Part shown: in pieces, positions 43,273-55,100 of the stretch
How positions within the stretch are numbered: the first letter of the stretch is position 1
Layout of the letters: each line of letters opens with the position of its first letter
Origin: Adiantum capillus-veneris
Lineage: Eukaryota > Streptophyta > Polypodiopsida > Polypodiales > Pteridaceae
Assembly (NCBI GenBank): GCA_014529385.2
Contig: CM043949.1
Location: 148,469,850-148,533,849, forward strand
Direction of reading: 5' to 3'
Length of the DNA stretch: 64,000 nucleotides
Notes under the pieces: generated by a model
What the model saw: only the letters and a program-made list of their open reading frames with translations
Databases searched by the model: none
What the model was told of the DNA's origin: nothing
Made by a program: the position numbers and the translations under genes

Positions 43273-45030
43273 ATGGCAACGTCATCAACTAACATGGAGG
43301 AAAAGATTGCATGCTTGTGCATGCTTTGCAAGTATCAAATCCTGCGCAAGCGTAGGATATGTAATGAGCATGTGCACAAGTACGGAGAGTTTGCTAAGGA
43401 AACTATACAGAATCTACGATAAGACTCCTACGGAATGGGCATTGATTTTCGCGACATAGCATCTACATCTGAGAGAGAGAGAGAGAGAGAGAAAAAGGAT
43501 TATGCGTGAAGGTCCGACCAATATAGACCCAAGGATGGAAGCAGAAAAGGACTTACAGACAGAGGGTGTTTAACGGAGGAAGTGCGGACCTGCATATACA
43601 AGATTTCAGAGCTAGTGCGGTGTAGTGCGGTGGATCTCTTCCAAGGAGATACATGAGGAATCTATCGCAGTCACAAGGGCTAACTCCATCGAGGTAGTTT
43701 GCATGATTGAGAAGTATCTACCCACGAGCTGCCTAACTATCCAAATGCACTTGCTCGTCCATATAGTAGATGAGGTTGCAGTGGCAGGTACAGTCCACAA
43801 CCATTGGATGCTCTTTCTAGAGAGGTTCATGAAAACACTTAAGGGTTTTGTTCACCAAGAAGCTTGTCCAGAGGGGAGCACGGCAGAAGGATGGCTGGTG
43901 TAAGAGTCTCTTGTATTGACGACCAAATTTCTATCCGTTTCTGACCCAGAAATGCCTCGACTGTGGAGCGATGAGGAGGATGCAAGACTGGTGGGAGAGG
44001 AGCCGCAAGGGCAAGGGGTGCCGAAGAAAATGAAGGACGCCATGTGAGAAAAGATCATGAAGTTTTGTATACTAAATTCAGCGCCGATGCAAAAATGGCT
44101 TGAAAGGTACAAAGAAGAGAAAGAGAGACGCAATAGGGAGCGACAGGATTTCAGGCGAAGCCGAACGACTAGAGGTTTACCCTTGCCATTGTATCTCTCT
44201 CCTCTACCTGAATTTCCAACAATGGCATGGTTGGACAAGACAGTGAGAGCAGCTCGACAGATCGGAGAACCCATATCTCTAGAAGAGGAAGAGATGACTA
44301 TTGGATGTGACTGGAAGTATCATACATACATGGCACTGTGGTCGCATGGAAAGCATTTCTGAACACAAAAAATTGACAGCAGAAGAAACACGTTTGATAG
44401 TGGGGTAATGGTTAGTTTCATGCAAAAGAGCAGGGCTAGTGCCAGAGACACGAATGAGAGCAGTAGCAACCTAGATTACTGTGGTCTGGTGTCAGATATC
44501 CTGAAATTAAGCTTCAGGCGGTTTGAGATGTTTTTGTTGGATGTGAAGTGGTTCAAGGTAATTACTTCTGGTCGCAATGCAACGGTACGCAGAGATGGAA
44601 ACAAACTTGTGCAAATAGAGTCTACAAAGTTTTGGACAGATGCGAGCGACACATTTGCTCTCCTTGGCCCGAACATTGCGAGCAAGTGGTCTTTGTACCG
44701 GACCTTCGAGAGCGACAGTGGTGGTTTGTGGTTCAGGTTGCTCCAAGAAATAAACAAGTATTTGAAGGGCAAGATCTCCTGGAGGAAAGTCAGTCAAACG
44801 ACGTCCATACTACTGTGACATTAGATGAGATGGACGAAGGTATGGCAGACGAAGCTGACAGATATACGAGGGATGACGCAGATGAGCCAGAACTAACACT
44901 TGTAGATGAAGATGCAATGGATGAAGACAATCTTCCAGAACGAGTTGGGGCAGAGTTATGTTTGCAATTAGAGATAGACGATGAAACGGTGCAAGATCTT
45001 ATCGATGATGCCTCACTCATCGAGGCCTAG
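43273..45030 (+). pseudogene. Transposase relic of C2 without TNP2 core
   Basis: The ATG at 43273 gives MATSSTNMEEKIACLCMLCK and KYGEFAKETI, the N-terminus corresponding to that at 5637 in C1, ending at TAA 43420-43422. About 200 bp later the sequence is already in DUF4218 (43625-43903: VVCMIEKYLPT, LLVHIVDEVAVAG, LERFMKTLKGFVHQEA). The entire TNP2 catalytic region, about 1.5 kb in C1, is missing. DUF4216 follows at 44408-44720 (FEMFLLDVKWFKVITSGRNA), then a frame change to an acidic tail ending at 45030. Stops at 43903 and near 44045 break it. It could not catalyse transposition. Confidence 0.85.
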
Positions 45031-45137
45031 GCCTGTAAGTGTTTGTGTGAAGAAGTTGATTTAAAATTAATCTTAAAGTTAATTTAAACAACTGTGTTCT
45101 GATGCTTTAATTTACTTTCTTTGTGAAGGACTTTAGT

Positions 45138-46310
45138 ATGGCAGACCAGTTTCCAGATCCCGCTTCTATGGGTGCAGATGCATTCATGGGCTTTGTTACA
45201 CGGATGACGCCTGCTCAGATGACAGAGGCTTCTCAGTACTGGGTAGCCAGAGGCACGGGTATTATGCCTCCAGGATTCACACTCGAGGGTCCGACACCTA
45301 GGGGGGGGGACACCTATGGGGGGGGGGGGGGGGGGACGCCTGTGGATACGATGCCTGCTTCTCCCATCACGGCTGCTTCGACACCTAGGGGTGGGGTAGA
45401 GGCGGGTACGTCCTCATCTCCGCAGCACAGGCGCACTCGCCAATCTCGGCGATCTCGACGATCGTCAGGTGGAGGTGGTGGTTGCTGTGGAGGAGGGTCC
45501 ACAGATGCTTCAACCCCTCCTCGCTCACGACCCCCGTCCTACACATGCACACCTCTCGACACACCTCTTGGCACACCTCGGACACCTTGGGGGGCACACG
45601 ATCCTAGTGCCTCCAAGCTCTATACTGTACGGACAGATGGTTCTGTTGACATGGATAGAGTCAGGACTGAGATAAGACAACGGATTCACCAGCTCACAGA
45701 GCTACAGTTTTCGACCAGCATTCTGACATCTTGGGATCAGTAGGAAAAGGACAAAGTCACTTACATAGTGGAGACCATCCTGAGAGAGTACCAGCCTGCT
45801 CCGGGTTCTGACGTTGTTCCGAGGAGGTGGATCAAGGGTGTTGCACGGGACACCATGAAACATCGACGAGATGCAACTCGGAAGGCTTTCAGGACCGACT
45901 CATCGAAGCGTTCGGACATCCCACACAAGACGTGGCCGCAGATTAGGGAGAATGAGCGGACAACGGCCACGCGGTTCTGACAGCAGCGTGAGGCTGTCCA
46001 GATACGATAGACGACCAAGGGAACATCTCATCTTGGCAACGGAGGCTTCGACACCTTTCGCTATGAGTTTGTGAGTTTCTAATCCAATCTTAACTATGGC
46101 ATTTTTTAAAACCCGATAAATTATGTATTCTTATTACTCTGTTTTTTGTATAAACGCAGAATCTTGCAATGCATTGAGCCCCGACACGTCAGGAGGAGTC
46201 AGATGGATATCGTAGAGGTATCTATGAAGTATTGAATGATCTTGATGCTTCAGGAGAGCCCGCAGACTGGGCGGCCTTACAGTCTCGCTGATCGCTTGAG
46301 GTGAGACGTT
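45138..46310 (+). pseudogene. CACTA second protein (Ptta/En/Spm-like) of C2
   Basis: The ATG at 45138 gives MADQFPDPASMGADAFMGFV and a Gly/Thr/Pro/Ser-rich region encoded partly by long G runs (45301-45336). An Arg-rich patch (RRTRQSRRSRRSS) and TP repeats follow. VRTDGSVDMDRVRTEIRQRI then leads to a TAG at about 45741. Beyond it EYQPAPGSDVVPRRWIKGVA and DIPHKTWPQIRENERTTATR recall the Ptta/En/Spm plant transposase family, with another stop near 45980. Such proteins bind the subterminal repeats. Identity is moderate because I compared only by memory and with the C1 and C3 relics. Confidence 0.6.
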
Positions 46311-47196
46311 AATATGTGTGAGTTGATTTAATTAAGTAAGTATATGTGAAGTAATATCAATACTAATTTTGTGAGTTGTCCTATGTGCAGGTTGTGACGC
46401 CTAGTCATCAGTGGATCGGATTTCATATATATGCTTTGTGAGATACACACACGCTTCTGTGTCTCCTTTTGTATAGACATATATATATGGTTATGATTAT
46501 TGTTTAGACAATTATTGTTTTCCTGACCCTCATGGTTATTGTCATTGTCATTGTATAGACATGGTTATTTCTCCTTTTCTTATAGACATATATAGTTATG
46601 GTTCAGGTTTTGTTTATGGTTATGTTTAAATTTTTGGTTATGCTTATGGTTATCGTTAATTTTGTTTCTGGTTATGATCAAAGTGGTTATATTGGTCGGT
46701 TATGGTTTTAAGTTATGGTTATGCTTTTAAGTTATGGTTATGGTTTGTTATGGTTATGCTTTTAAGTTATGGTCATTGGCCTTAAATCTCATGTGAGATC
46801 CTACATGGATAGCATGTAGGAGGCGTATACATGATTTTTTTTTGTTGAAAAGTTTATGTCAAAACGAAGGGAACTTTGCCAAAATTTCTGCGGGAGCAAG
46901 GTTGATTTTGGTGCTGCTCGCTTTCTTGGCAGAGGGCAGGAAGTCTGGCTGTGGTGGCTGCGTCCATCTTTTCACTAGGCACAGGCCAGGCTACCTGCCC
47001 TCTGCCCAAGATTTTTTTTTTTGGTTATGGTCGTCGATATCTGCGTCGCTATTTACGTCGATATCTGTGTCGCAAATGAAGCCTTTCCACGTAGATATCG
47101 ACGCAAATAGCGATCACACAGGGACGTCTATATCAACGTAGATATCGACGCGGTGCGTCGATATATGCGTCGATGAAATCTTTTTTTGTTGTAGTG
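46311..47196 (+). other. 3' interior and terminus of C2
   Basis: 46490-46770 is a degenerate GGTTAT / TTATGGTTATG repeat. Arms CTTGGCAGAGGGCAGG (46925-46940) and CCTGCCCTCTGCCCAAG (46994-47010) form an inverted repeat with a 53-bp loop. From 47040, CGTCGATAT and ATATCGACG motifs alternate up to the TAGTG end at 47192-47196. Confidence 0.75.
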
Positions 47197-48690
47197 CGTA
47201 TTCCACTTGTAAATCCTCTTGCTTTTGATAAGTCAATGAAGAGCTCAGTTTCTGCGTACATGATTTTTATCAAAGACTCTCTAAAAGATACTAATGTTTC
47301 ATCAAATGTAAATGGTAGGAATCAAGAAGAGTTAGACTTGTCTAATTTTCTAAAAGGATTCCAAGATGTTTTCATCGATGATATCCCTATGGACTTACCT
47401 CCAAAACGAGGGGATGATGACCATCGTATTCAGCTCCTTCCTGGAAGCTCACCACCTAACAAGCCTCCTTATCGAGTCTCACAAGCTCAACAAGAGGAGA
47501 TCATGAGGCAAGTACAAGAGTTGGTAGACAAAGGGATGGTGAGGCCTAGTTCCTCTCCCTTTTGTTCTCCAGTCCTTTTAGTGCAAAATAAATATGGTAC
47601 ATATCGTATGTGTGTGGACTATCGAGCACTAAACCATATCACTATCAAAAACAGATTTCTCGTACCTCGGGTAGAAGATCTTTTTGATAAGCTACAAGGC
47701 TTGACCTACTTTAGTAGGATTGACCTTAAGAGTGGCTATCATCAAATAAGGATAGTGGATGAAGATATCTTAAAGACCGCTTTTCACACAATGTTTGGTC
47801 TTTATGAATATCTAGTCATGCCTTTTGGCTTGACTAATGCACTAGCTACGTTCATCGTTTGATGGAGAAAATTTTTAGACCATTCCGCAAATTCATTGGA
47901 GTGTTCTTTGATGATATCAATCATCTACTCCAAGTCTTTGGAGGAACATAAGCAACATCTCCAAGTGATTTTTCAAGCACTGAGGTAGAACAAGCTTTTT
48001 CTCAACCAAAAGAAAAGCGGATTCTTCCTACAAGAGATTCAATACCTAGGTCATATTATCTCTAAATATGGTATCCAAATGGATCCATCAAAGTTAGAGG
48101 TAATAAAAGCATGGCCTAACCCAAGAAATCTACATGAGCTAAGAAGCTTTGTTGGTATGTGCGCCTACTATAGACGCTTCATGGCAAAATTCTCTCAAGT
48201 AGCAGGACCACTACACGGCTTAACTAAGAAGAACTTTAAGTTTGTGTGGACTGCTAAGGAGCAAAATGCTTTTGAAAAGCACAAAGAGAAGCTTACTTCC
48301 CAACCAGTCCTTGTGCTTCCGGATCTCTCAAAGCCATTTGAGGTCCAATGTGATGCTTGTGGTGATTTCCTTGGAGCAGTTTTGCTTCAAGAAGGGAATG
48401 CCATAGCATATGAGAGCTGAAGGCTTAATATTGATGAACGAGTCTTGGGCATTTATGAGAAAGAGCTTTTAGTTGTTCTACATGCCCTAGACACATGGAA
48501 GCACTACCTATTGGGGACTCCATTTATCCTACGAACCGACCACCAAAGTCTCAAGTATTTCATGACGCAAACCAAGATTTCTGACAAACAAATGAGGTGG
48601 GCAAATTTTCTTTCGTAATTTAATTTCCATATTGCTCACATAGCTGGTAAGCACAATCAAGTGGCCGATGCACTTTCACGACGACCCAAA
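47197..48690 (+). pseudogene. pol: RT and RNase H of chromovirus B
   Basis: After the duplicated CGT the frame continues with [14 protein letters not shown] blocks: [83 protein letters not shown] (first Asp) and [11 protein letters not shown] frame break at about 47862 precedes the FFDD active-site block at 47905-47920, and another lies just after it. QKKSGFFLQEIQYLGHII and LRSFVGMCAYYRRFMAKFSQ follow. RNase H: FEVQCDACGDFLGAVLLQ, RVLGIYEKELLVVLHAL, FILRTDHQSLKYF and HIAGKHNQVADALSRRP. Stops at about 47986, 48418 and 48616. Confidence 0.9.
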
Positions 48691-49690
48691 GTTAATGCGG
48701 TGTCTATAGCTACTCACAATGATCTATCCTCTATGATAGATGAGTATGCTACTGACCCTGACTTTAGAGACATAATGTCAGCCCTTGCTTTCGGGAATAA
48801 AGAGGAACCATTCACCTTGCAGGATGGTTATCTTCTCCACGGCAATAGGCCATGTGTTACCCATTCCCTTCATGAGAAAGTTATGTATGAATCCCATGCT
48901 CCTCCATATGCGGGGCATAGAGGTATTCAACGTACTCTCCGAGGAGTAGAGACGTACTTCTATTGGCCTACCATGAAAGTGGACATACAAGAGTATGTTT
49001 CAAAATGTGTAGTATGCCAAAAGACCAAGTATGATAGAGGGAAGCAACCTGGATTACTGCAGCCATTGTCTATCCCAAATTCACCATGGGAGAGTAAATC
49101 CATGGATTTCATCTTTGGATTACCCAAGTCTATCCATGGGAATACAGGAATATGGACAATATTTGACAGGTTTAGCAAGCAAGCACATTTTATTCCTGTC
49201 AAAAAGACTATTAAGGCACATCAAATGGCAACTCTCTTCATATCTCAGATTTTCAAGCACCATGGATTACCCACATCCATCGTGTCAGATAGAGATCCTA
49301 TAATGACCAGTAATTTCTGGAAAGGTCGCTTTGAAAATCTAGGAACAAGATTGAATTTCTCTTCGGCCTATCACCCACAAACGGATGGCCAAAGTGAGAT
49401 AACCAATCTTACGATACTCGATCTACTAAAGACTTATGTTACCGAAGTAGATCAACACTCACAATGGGAAAAGTACTGACCTCTTGTAGAGTATGCCTAC
49501 AATAATACTGTACATACTTCTACGGGAAAATCACCTTTTGAGGGAAGACCTAAAAGTCCATTGCTACTCAAAGTACATGGGAAGATCTTCACCGCCGGAC
49601 GATGAATATAGCCGTGACCTACAATAATCTTTTCAAAAGATTAAGGAGGCTATATCCATCTCTCAACAAAGGCAAAAAGCTACTGCTGAT
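48691..49690 (+). pseudogene. pol: Integrase of chromovirus B
   Basis: The zinc domain is YAGHRGIQRTL with CVVCQKTK. The core has SKSMDFIFGLP (Asp), IVSDRDPIMTSNFWK (Asp) and SSAYHPQTDGQSE (Glu), so the DDE triad is present. A TGA at about 49478 (WEKY-stop-PLVEYAYNN) and a break near 49600 disrupt it. The enzyme would insert the DNA copy into chromatin. Confidence 0.9.
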
Positions 49691-49696
49691 AAGCAC

Positions 49697-50179
49697 ATGA
49701 GAGCCTTAATGTTCAAAGAAAATGATTGGGTCTTACTCAAGTTTCCTAAGGCTCGATTAAGGCAAACGACGGGAAAAAATCCTACGGGCCATCAAAAGTA
49801 TTATGCTAAACTAGCAAAAAGATACTATGGCCCTTTCCAAATCTTGAAGCCCATCAATGAGACGGCTTATCAACTCAAGTTTCCCAACCATTGGCTCATA
49901 CACAATGCCTTTCATGTAAGCCTACTTAAGCCCTACAAACGAGAGCCATCAACTGAACCAATTATTGAAGACCCTCCCGAAGTTGAAGACCAAGAAGAGG
50001 TGCTACAACCCAAAGCTGTTCTTCGGCATGAAGACAAGGTACTACGACATGGTAAGATTATCCGATGGTATCTTATTAAGTTCAAAAATTATCCTTTTGA
50101 AGATGCTAGATGGATGCAAAGAATACAGCTTAAGGATAGTATGAACCTTGTCAATGCTTACAATGCTACATTAGAGTAA
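49697..50179 (+). CDS. Integrase C-terminus with chromodomain-like tail (chromovirus B)
   Basis: Open 160-codon segment. NDWVLLKFPKARLRQ and KRYYGPFQILKPINETAYQL form the GPY/F module, followed by HNAFHVSLLKPYKREP. PKAVLRHEDKVLRHGKIIRW and YLIKFKNYPFEDARWM then form a chromodomain-like module, with the last aromatic position (W in DARW) kept. Chromodomains guide integration to marked chromatin in chromoviruses. It ends at 50179; its Met is internal to the broken pol. Confidence 0.8.
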   Translation: MRALMFKENDWVLLKFPKARLRQTTGKNPTGHQKYYAKLAKRYYGPFQILKPINETAYQLKFPNHWLIHNAFHVSLLKPYKREPSTEPIIEDPPEVEDQEEVLQPKAVLRHEDKVLRHGKIIRWYLIKFKNYPFEDARWMQRIQLKDSMNLVNAYNATLE

Positions 50180-50538
50180 GCAAATGTACAAATTTCTTTT
50201 AAATGACTCATGTTTTTGTCTTATAAGACTAGTCCTCTTTTTAATTGTGCACAAATTTAACTAGTATGCATTCGTAGAATCATGTTTGTGATGACGGCGT
50301 CTCTCAAACACCAAGTAGAATTTGTCACTCTACTTTGGGAGAATGAAATGGACTAAAGAGCAGACATGCTTGCGACAGCTATGTCTCCCAAGCACCAAAT
50401 GGATTAGTCATCCATCTTGGAAAGATGTCGTAGGGTAAAAAGGGATCCTCTACCCGCTAAGTAAAATTGACTAATCACTAAGGCTTTATCTCTTCTACCT
50501 CATAGTCGAGGACGACTATGATTTCAAGAGAGAGGTAA
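50180..50538 (+). other. 3' untranslated stretch and polypurine tract of chromovirus B
   Basis: Non-coding after pol. The purine-rich CAAGAGAGAGGTAA at 50525-50538 directly precedes the 3' LTR. Confidence 0.7.
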
Positions 50539-52162
50539 TGTCATAAAATCTAATATCTAATATCTAACCAACCCAAATGATTTTCTCATATTAAATTGAT
50601 CACTTAATGTGGGAGAATAAATGGGAACAAGTGTTAAGATATAGACATGTTCTTATAGATCTATCTCAACACGGGGCCAATGGTAAAGGGGCCCAAATGA
50701 GAGATGGTCTATCAAAGAGCAAGGCTAACAAATGGAGCATAAGACCTTAGGGTTAGCTTCATTGAAGACCTCCAATAATGTGTGTAAAAGGAATTTGACC
50801 TTAGGTAAGGTAGGGGTGAGCTTGAGGCGCGGGAACCCGACCCAGCTCGAGGTGCTTGTCCTGCTTGTCATGCTTGATGACTAAGGTGATTGAGGTGCGT
50901 GATGATTGAGGTGCTTGAGATGCTTGAGGTGCTTAATTATTGAGATGCTTGAGGTGCTTGACATGCTTGAGATGCTAGGGTTGCACTTGAGGTGAGAACC
51001 CACCCCAAGCTTAAATTGCTTATGAGCCAAGCTTGTGGTGGGAACTGGGTCTATGCATGAGGGATTGAGGTGTCAAAATGTCAGATATTCAATCCCTACA
51101 AGGAGAGGGCTATCCCTACATGAGGGGGGATGAGAGAGAACACCCACACACTCACACAAGGCATGCATGGTACAAAGAAAGGGACACTTGTCAAGTTCCT
51201 CCTCATGTTGCCCTCATGGTGTGCCTGAAGCCTATTGGTTGGCCACCCAAGGGGTCCAATAATAATTTAGGAGATTTAATTAATTGATTTAGCATTTATC
51301 TAGCCCTCTCTCTCAAAGTGGAAAGGGGGACACTTGTCTCAAGGCTACCCTTGTTGCTTGTAATGCCTCCTACTTGTGATTGGCTAGGCCTGGAGAGGTC
51401 CAATGAGCTTCAAGCATGAGCTACAACGGGGGGTCGACCCAAGCAAGCTAGGGGGTTGCTTAGGGGATATAATCACCCACACACACTCTCATTGTGTGCT
51501 ATGAAAAGTGCAAGAGCTCCCTCTCCTTCTCCAAGCAAGTAGAGGTTGAGAGCATACCCCAACACTCTTGGATATGGAGTGCAAATCCAACCAAGAGCCA
51601 TGCTTCAATGCTTAAGCTTTCCATCTCCTTCTTCTTCATTACTATGCTATTATGTATGCTAGCAACAAGAGTTATGATAATTGAGGAACTAATTCTTTCT
51701 CCTACGAAATGTTTCTTCTTCCTCTTCTCTACCCTCATTCCCTGCTAGCTCTCTCCGCCTTCAAAGGTGTTTGAGGTCTTGGGACTGAGGCTTGGGATAG
51801 TTAAAGCTTTCTTCAAGTTTATGTTATGTTTGTGATGCATGAATCTTTCCATCTTCATTGCATCACCTAGGTCACAAGGAACACAAAGATTGTATTGTAG
51901 CAAGTCTCTCTTAATGGGAGAAATCATAATACAAATGGCTATTGGAGGGGGGACCGGCTCCACATAAATCCGGTCCTCAATTGTTGGCATGTTCTCTAAA
52001 TTCTCTCTCTTGCAAAAGTATTGTTCATGCCAAGTTAACTAATTGCTATGATTATGTTGCTATCTTCAACTATGTTTACCCCCTATGCTCACAAAGTCAT
52101 TTCTCAAAAGTACTTTCATTAATTTCCGCTACTCTAAAGTTAAATAGGCCAATTCCATTACA
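50539..52162 (+). repeat. 3' LTR of chromovirus B
   Basis: 1624 bp partner of 32815-34383. It carries an expanded GAGGTGCTTGA minisatellite at 50845-50990 and a deletion of eight bases near 51180. Confidence 0.92.
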
Positions 52163-55100
52163 TTAAGTATGGCACTAGTCCGACCAAAGACTAGTAGGGA
52201 AAAGGAGTGTGTGTTTAAGTATGAAAATCCAATCATAATTGAACCATACTTAGACAATTGTATTAAATAATATATTAAATAACAATATTTTAAAACAAGA
52301 TGTCATCAACGTCAATTATCATTTTTTCTACACCAATACAACATTCTCTATCTAATGGAAAATACACTCATTTAGATCAAAAATTTGATCTTTGATCACT
52401 ACAATATAATGTCTTAGTGTTGTATCTCTATGTGCCCACCCTTTGGGATGAGCTTTCACTACAGCTACATGGAGAAGGATCGAGCTGGTACATTTGACGA
52501 TATTCTGTTTGCCGCTGCAGTGTTTGTTGTATTCCCAAGGAAATAATCTCTTACCTGCTACCATCCAAGAAACACAAGCCTTTCAGAACTGGCATCACTT
52601 GGGAAGATAGGTGTCAACGACTCCCTCCCCTTGTTATTGGTGTCAAAAATTACAACAGACACTAACAACATAACACATATCAAATATTATGTTTAGAGAC
52701 TGAGCCATTTGTTTATGATAATATTCTCATTATTTAATTTCCAGAAAAGCAGGACAACACCTCCTTTGTAAATTGGATCAATTCTCAAAATTTCTAGTCT
52801 AATGCCATCTCAACCGAGACCCCCACATGAGCATTAACACTAGGTTGGTAACCTAACAGGACATAAAAGTGTCCTTTCAGGGTTTTGAAAAAAACCTCCA
52901 AATCCATAGTAGATCCACTCATTTTGTAAAATCCTTTCATGAGGTTATAGTTCAAGGCCTACTACACATGGAAAAAATAAGAAACTTGTAAAAATTCTCA
53001 TCTTTTGGTCACACCAAGCCTCGAAAGTTGATGGACCATTACATTTTCATCAAAACAGTCATTTCTTACGTTTTGTTGCATAAAAATAAAATTAGGGATT
53101 TTTGTAGGACTTGAGATAAATTCCCTAGTTAACTTCAATGGGTTGGTGATCAGAACATATGATTTCTTCTCACTCACTATTTTTTGTTTTGCCAAAAGAA
53201 ATAGGTACAAAAAAGTTGAATTTTTACCATTCTGCAAACCTATCATCAAAGTTTCTATAGCCACGCTCAATACAAATAATATATGCATGTTTTCTTAGTT
53301 CCCTATTGTCCTTTAGGTTCATAAGGAGCCATGGAGCATGTCAAAAGGATAATACATCTCTTACCAAGGGGAATCTTGGGGACAAAGATGAAGTACTAAA
53401 TACAGCAAACATGAAAAAACTGGGTTCAACATTATGAGTTGTGGAATCCCATAGAAACTATTCAATATCTAGCCAAATTTGATCCTTATGACTAGATATT
53501 TTTACTACCTACAAAATGCATGTAGCTGTCACAAGAAACTAACAATATTGAAAAAGCTATACTTGATATACTAGAATGTTTCGTTTTCTTCTATAATTGA
53601 AAAAATCAACCATCGTTGTCTACTATGAAAAATAGGGTATTAGGTGCCCCAAAACTCAAGGAATATTAGCTTTATGTTACAATATGCAACATAGAAAATC
53701 AAAATTGCATTTGAATATCATGAAAGCCACCAAAAAAATCATAGAAGAGCCAAAATTGGCTAAAAAACAGGATTTGACATAACTTACAACTTTAACATTT
53801 ATTTCTCCTTAGAAGCATCAGAACATGTTGAGGACTACTAAAGATAGTTCTCTAGCATTATAGACCTCACAAACATGAATTCTAGAGTGGTATAGTTGCA
53901 AAAAGTCAAAAACAGGACCCGTTTTTTCACACAGTTTAGGTTGTGAAATGTTGTGCAAGGACAAGGTTAAAGATGGAATTGACATTCCAAAAACGTGTCG
54001 AGTTTTTTTCAGCTCATGAGACAACTTTCTAGACAAATAGCACCTCAAAATCCATTTTGAAACTCTTGACATAATTCAAGGAAAATGGTCACTTAACAGG
54101 ACATAAAAGTGTCCCATTACCAACCTAGTTTTAATTAAGGCTCTTTTTGCCGTCATTGGACAATTTGTAAATAAATTCCAAAAAAATCCTTTGTCCGTCA
54201 AGAAAGGATGGAATCAAAAGTACTTTACAGATGTGAATTTATCTCTATATATTTACCTTTATCAAGATTGAGTCTTGCATATACAGATATGTCACTATAA
54301 AGAAATTTCCTCCTCAAAAAGCTTCTTTAAATTTCAATTCCCAAAAGAAAATGCTATTTTCAGCTCAAAACCCATAAAAATCTTGATATGCAAGAATGTA
54401 AACTTCTATGTCAAAGAAAGAGATGAGTGTTCAGCTTTAAATACAAAGAAAATTTCAACTATAATACCAAGATTCCATTACCATCTTAGATAAAGTACCA
54501 CTTAGAGGGAGTATAATATCAAAGTTAGGAATACGCATCATCACATCAAAGCAGAGTATGAGTAAATCTCATGAATATGGGAAAGTCCAAAGTATATTAT
54601 GGAGTTCAGAGGTTTCTTTAAGGTTCAGGGTCTTGATCCGTGTATACAAAAGTAACATCGTGATGCTGGTTAGGTTCTTAATCAGCTTGAAATCTTCAAG
54701 ACAAACCTCTTAGCGACTAGAATTTCACATTTCCAGTGAAATCCATCTCTGTTGAGCTCTCATAGGAAGTTAATGGCATCAAACAAAAGGAAAACAAGTT
54801 AAAAATTGATGTTATGTATTATTTTGTCTTCTAGTTTACCAATATCTAAAAAGTACAAATTTGGGGAGCAGTTCCTTCATTAAATGGACAAATTCTCAAA
54901 TATCCAATCCATGCCATCTATGTTGAGACCCTTACAAGACATTTAAGGCTTCTAGAACCCAATCCAAAGCTACATAATTCAAAGGTAAAAGAATGTAAAT
55001 GTACGTGTTACTTTTGAGTCAAAAACCGTCAAGCTAAATCTTAAGTCAAATTGCAGAATCTAACATTTATGCATCGAAAGTTTGCGAGCATCATTGTATT

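Larger units (their letters stand above)
36565..47196 (+). mobile_element. CACTA transposon C2, complete ends, core-deleted
   Basis: It starts CACTACAACATAAC at 36565 and ends TTTGTTGTAGTG at 47196, flanked by CGT on both sides (36562-36564, 47197-47199), the 3-bp duplication typical of CACTA elements. ATATCGACG motifs repeat in both orientations near each end. It contains a 173-bp satellite (37490-43010), two 1.3-kb inserts, a transposase relic lacking the TNP2 core (43273-45030), and a second-gene relic (45138-46300). Removal at one CGT restores the reading phase of chromovirus B. It must have moved with transposase supplied from elsewhere, or lost its core after insertion. Confidence 0.93.
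32815..52162 (+). mobile_element. Ty3/gypsy chromovirus B (interrupted by C2)
   Basis: LTRs 32815-34383 and 50539-52162 begin TGTCATAAAATC and end CCATTACA, with TSD TTAAG on both sides (32810-32814, 52163-52167). The initiator-Met-type primer site is at 34385 and a purine-rich tract precedes 50539. The interior order is gag, CCHC, protease, RT, RNase H, integrase, chromodomain-like tail. CACTA element C2 occupies 36565-47196; without it the element is about 8.7 kb. Several stops and frame breaks show it is dead. It sits inside the tandem array and is therefore younger than the array. Confidence 0.93.
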
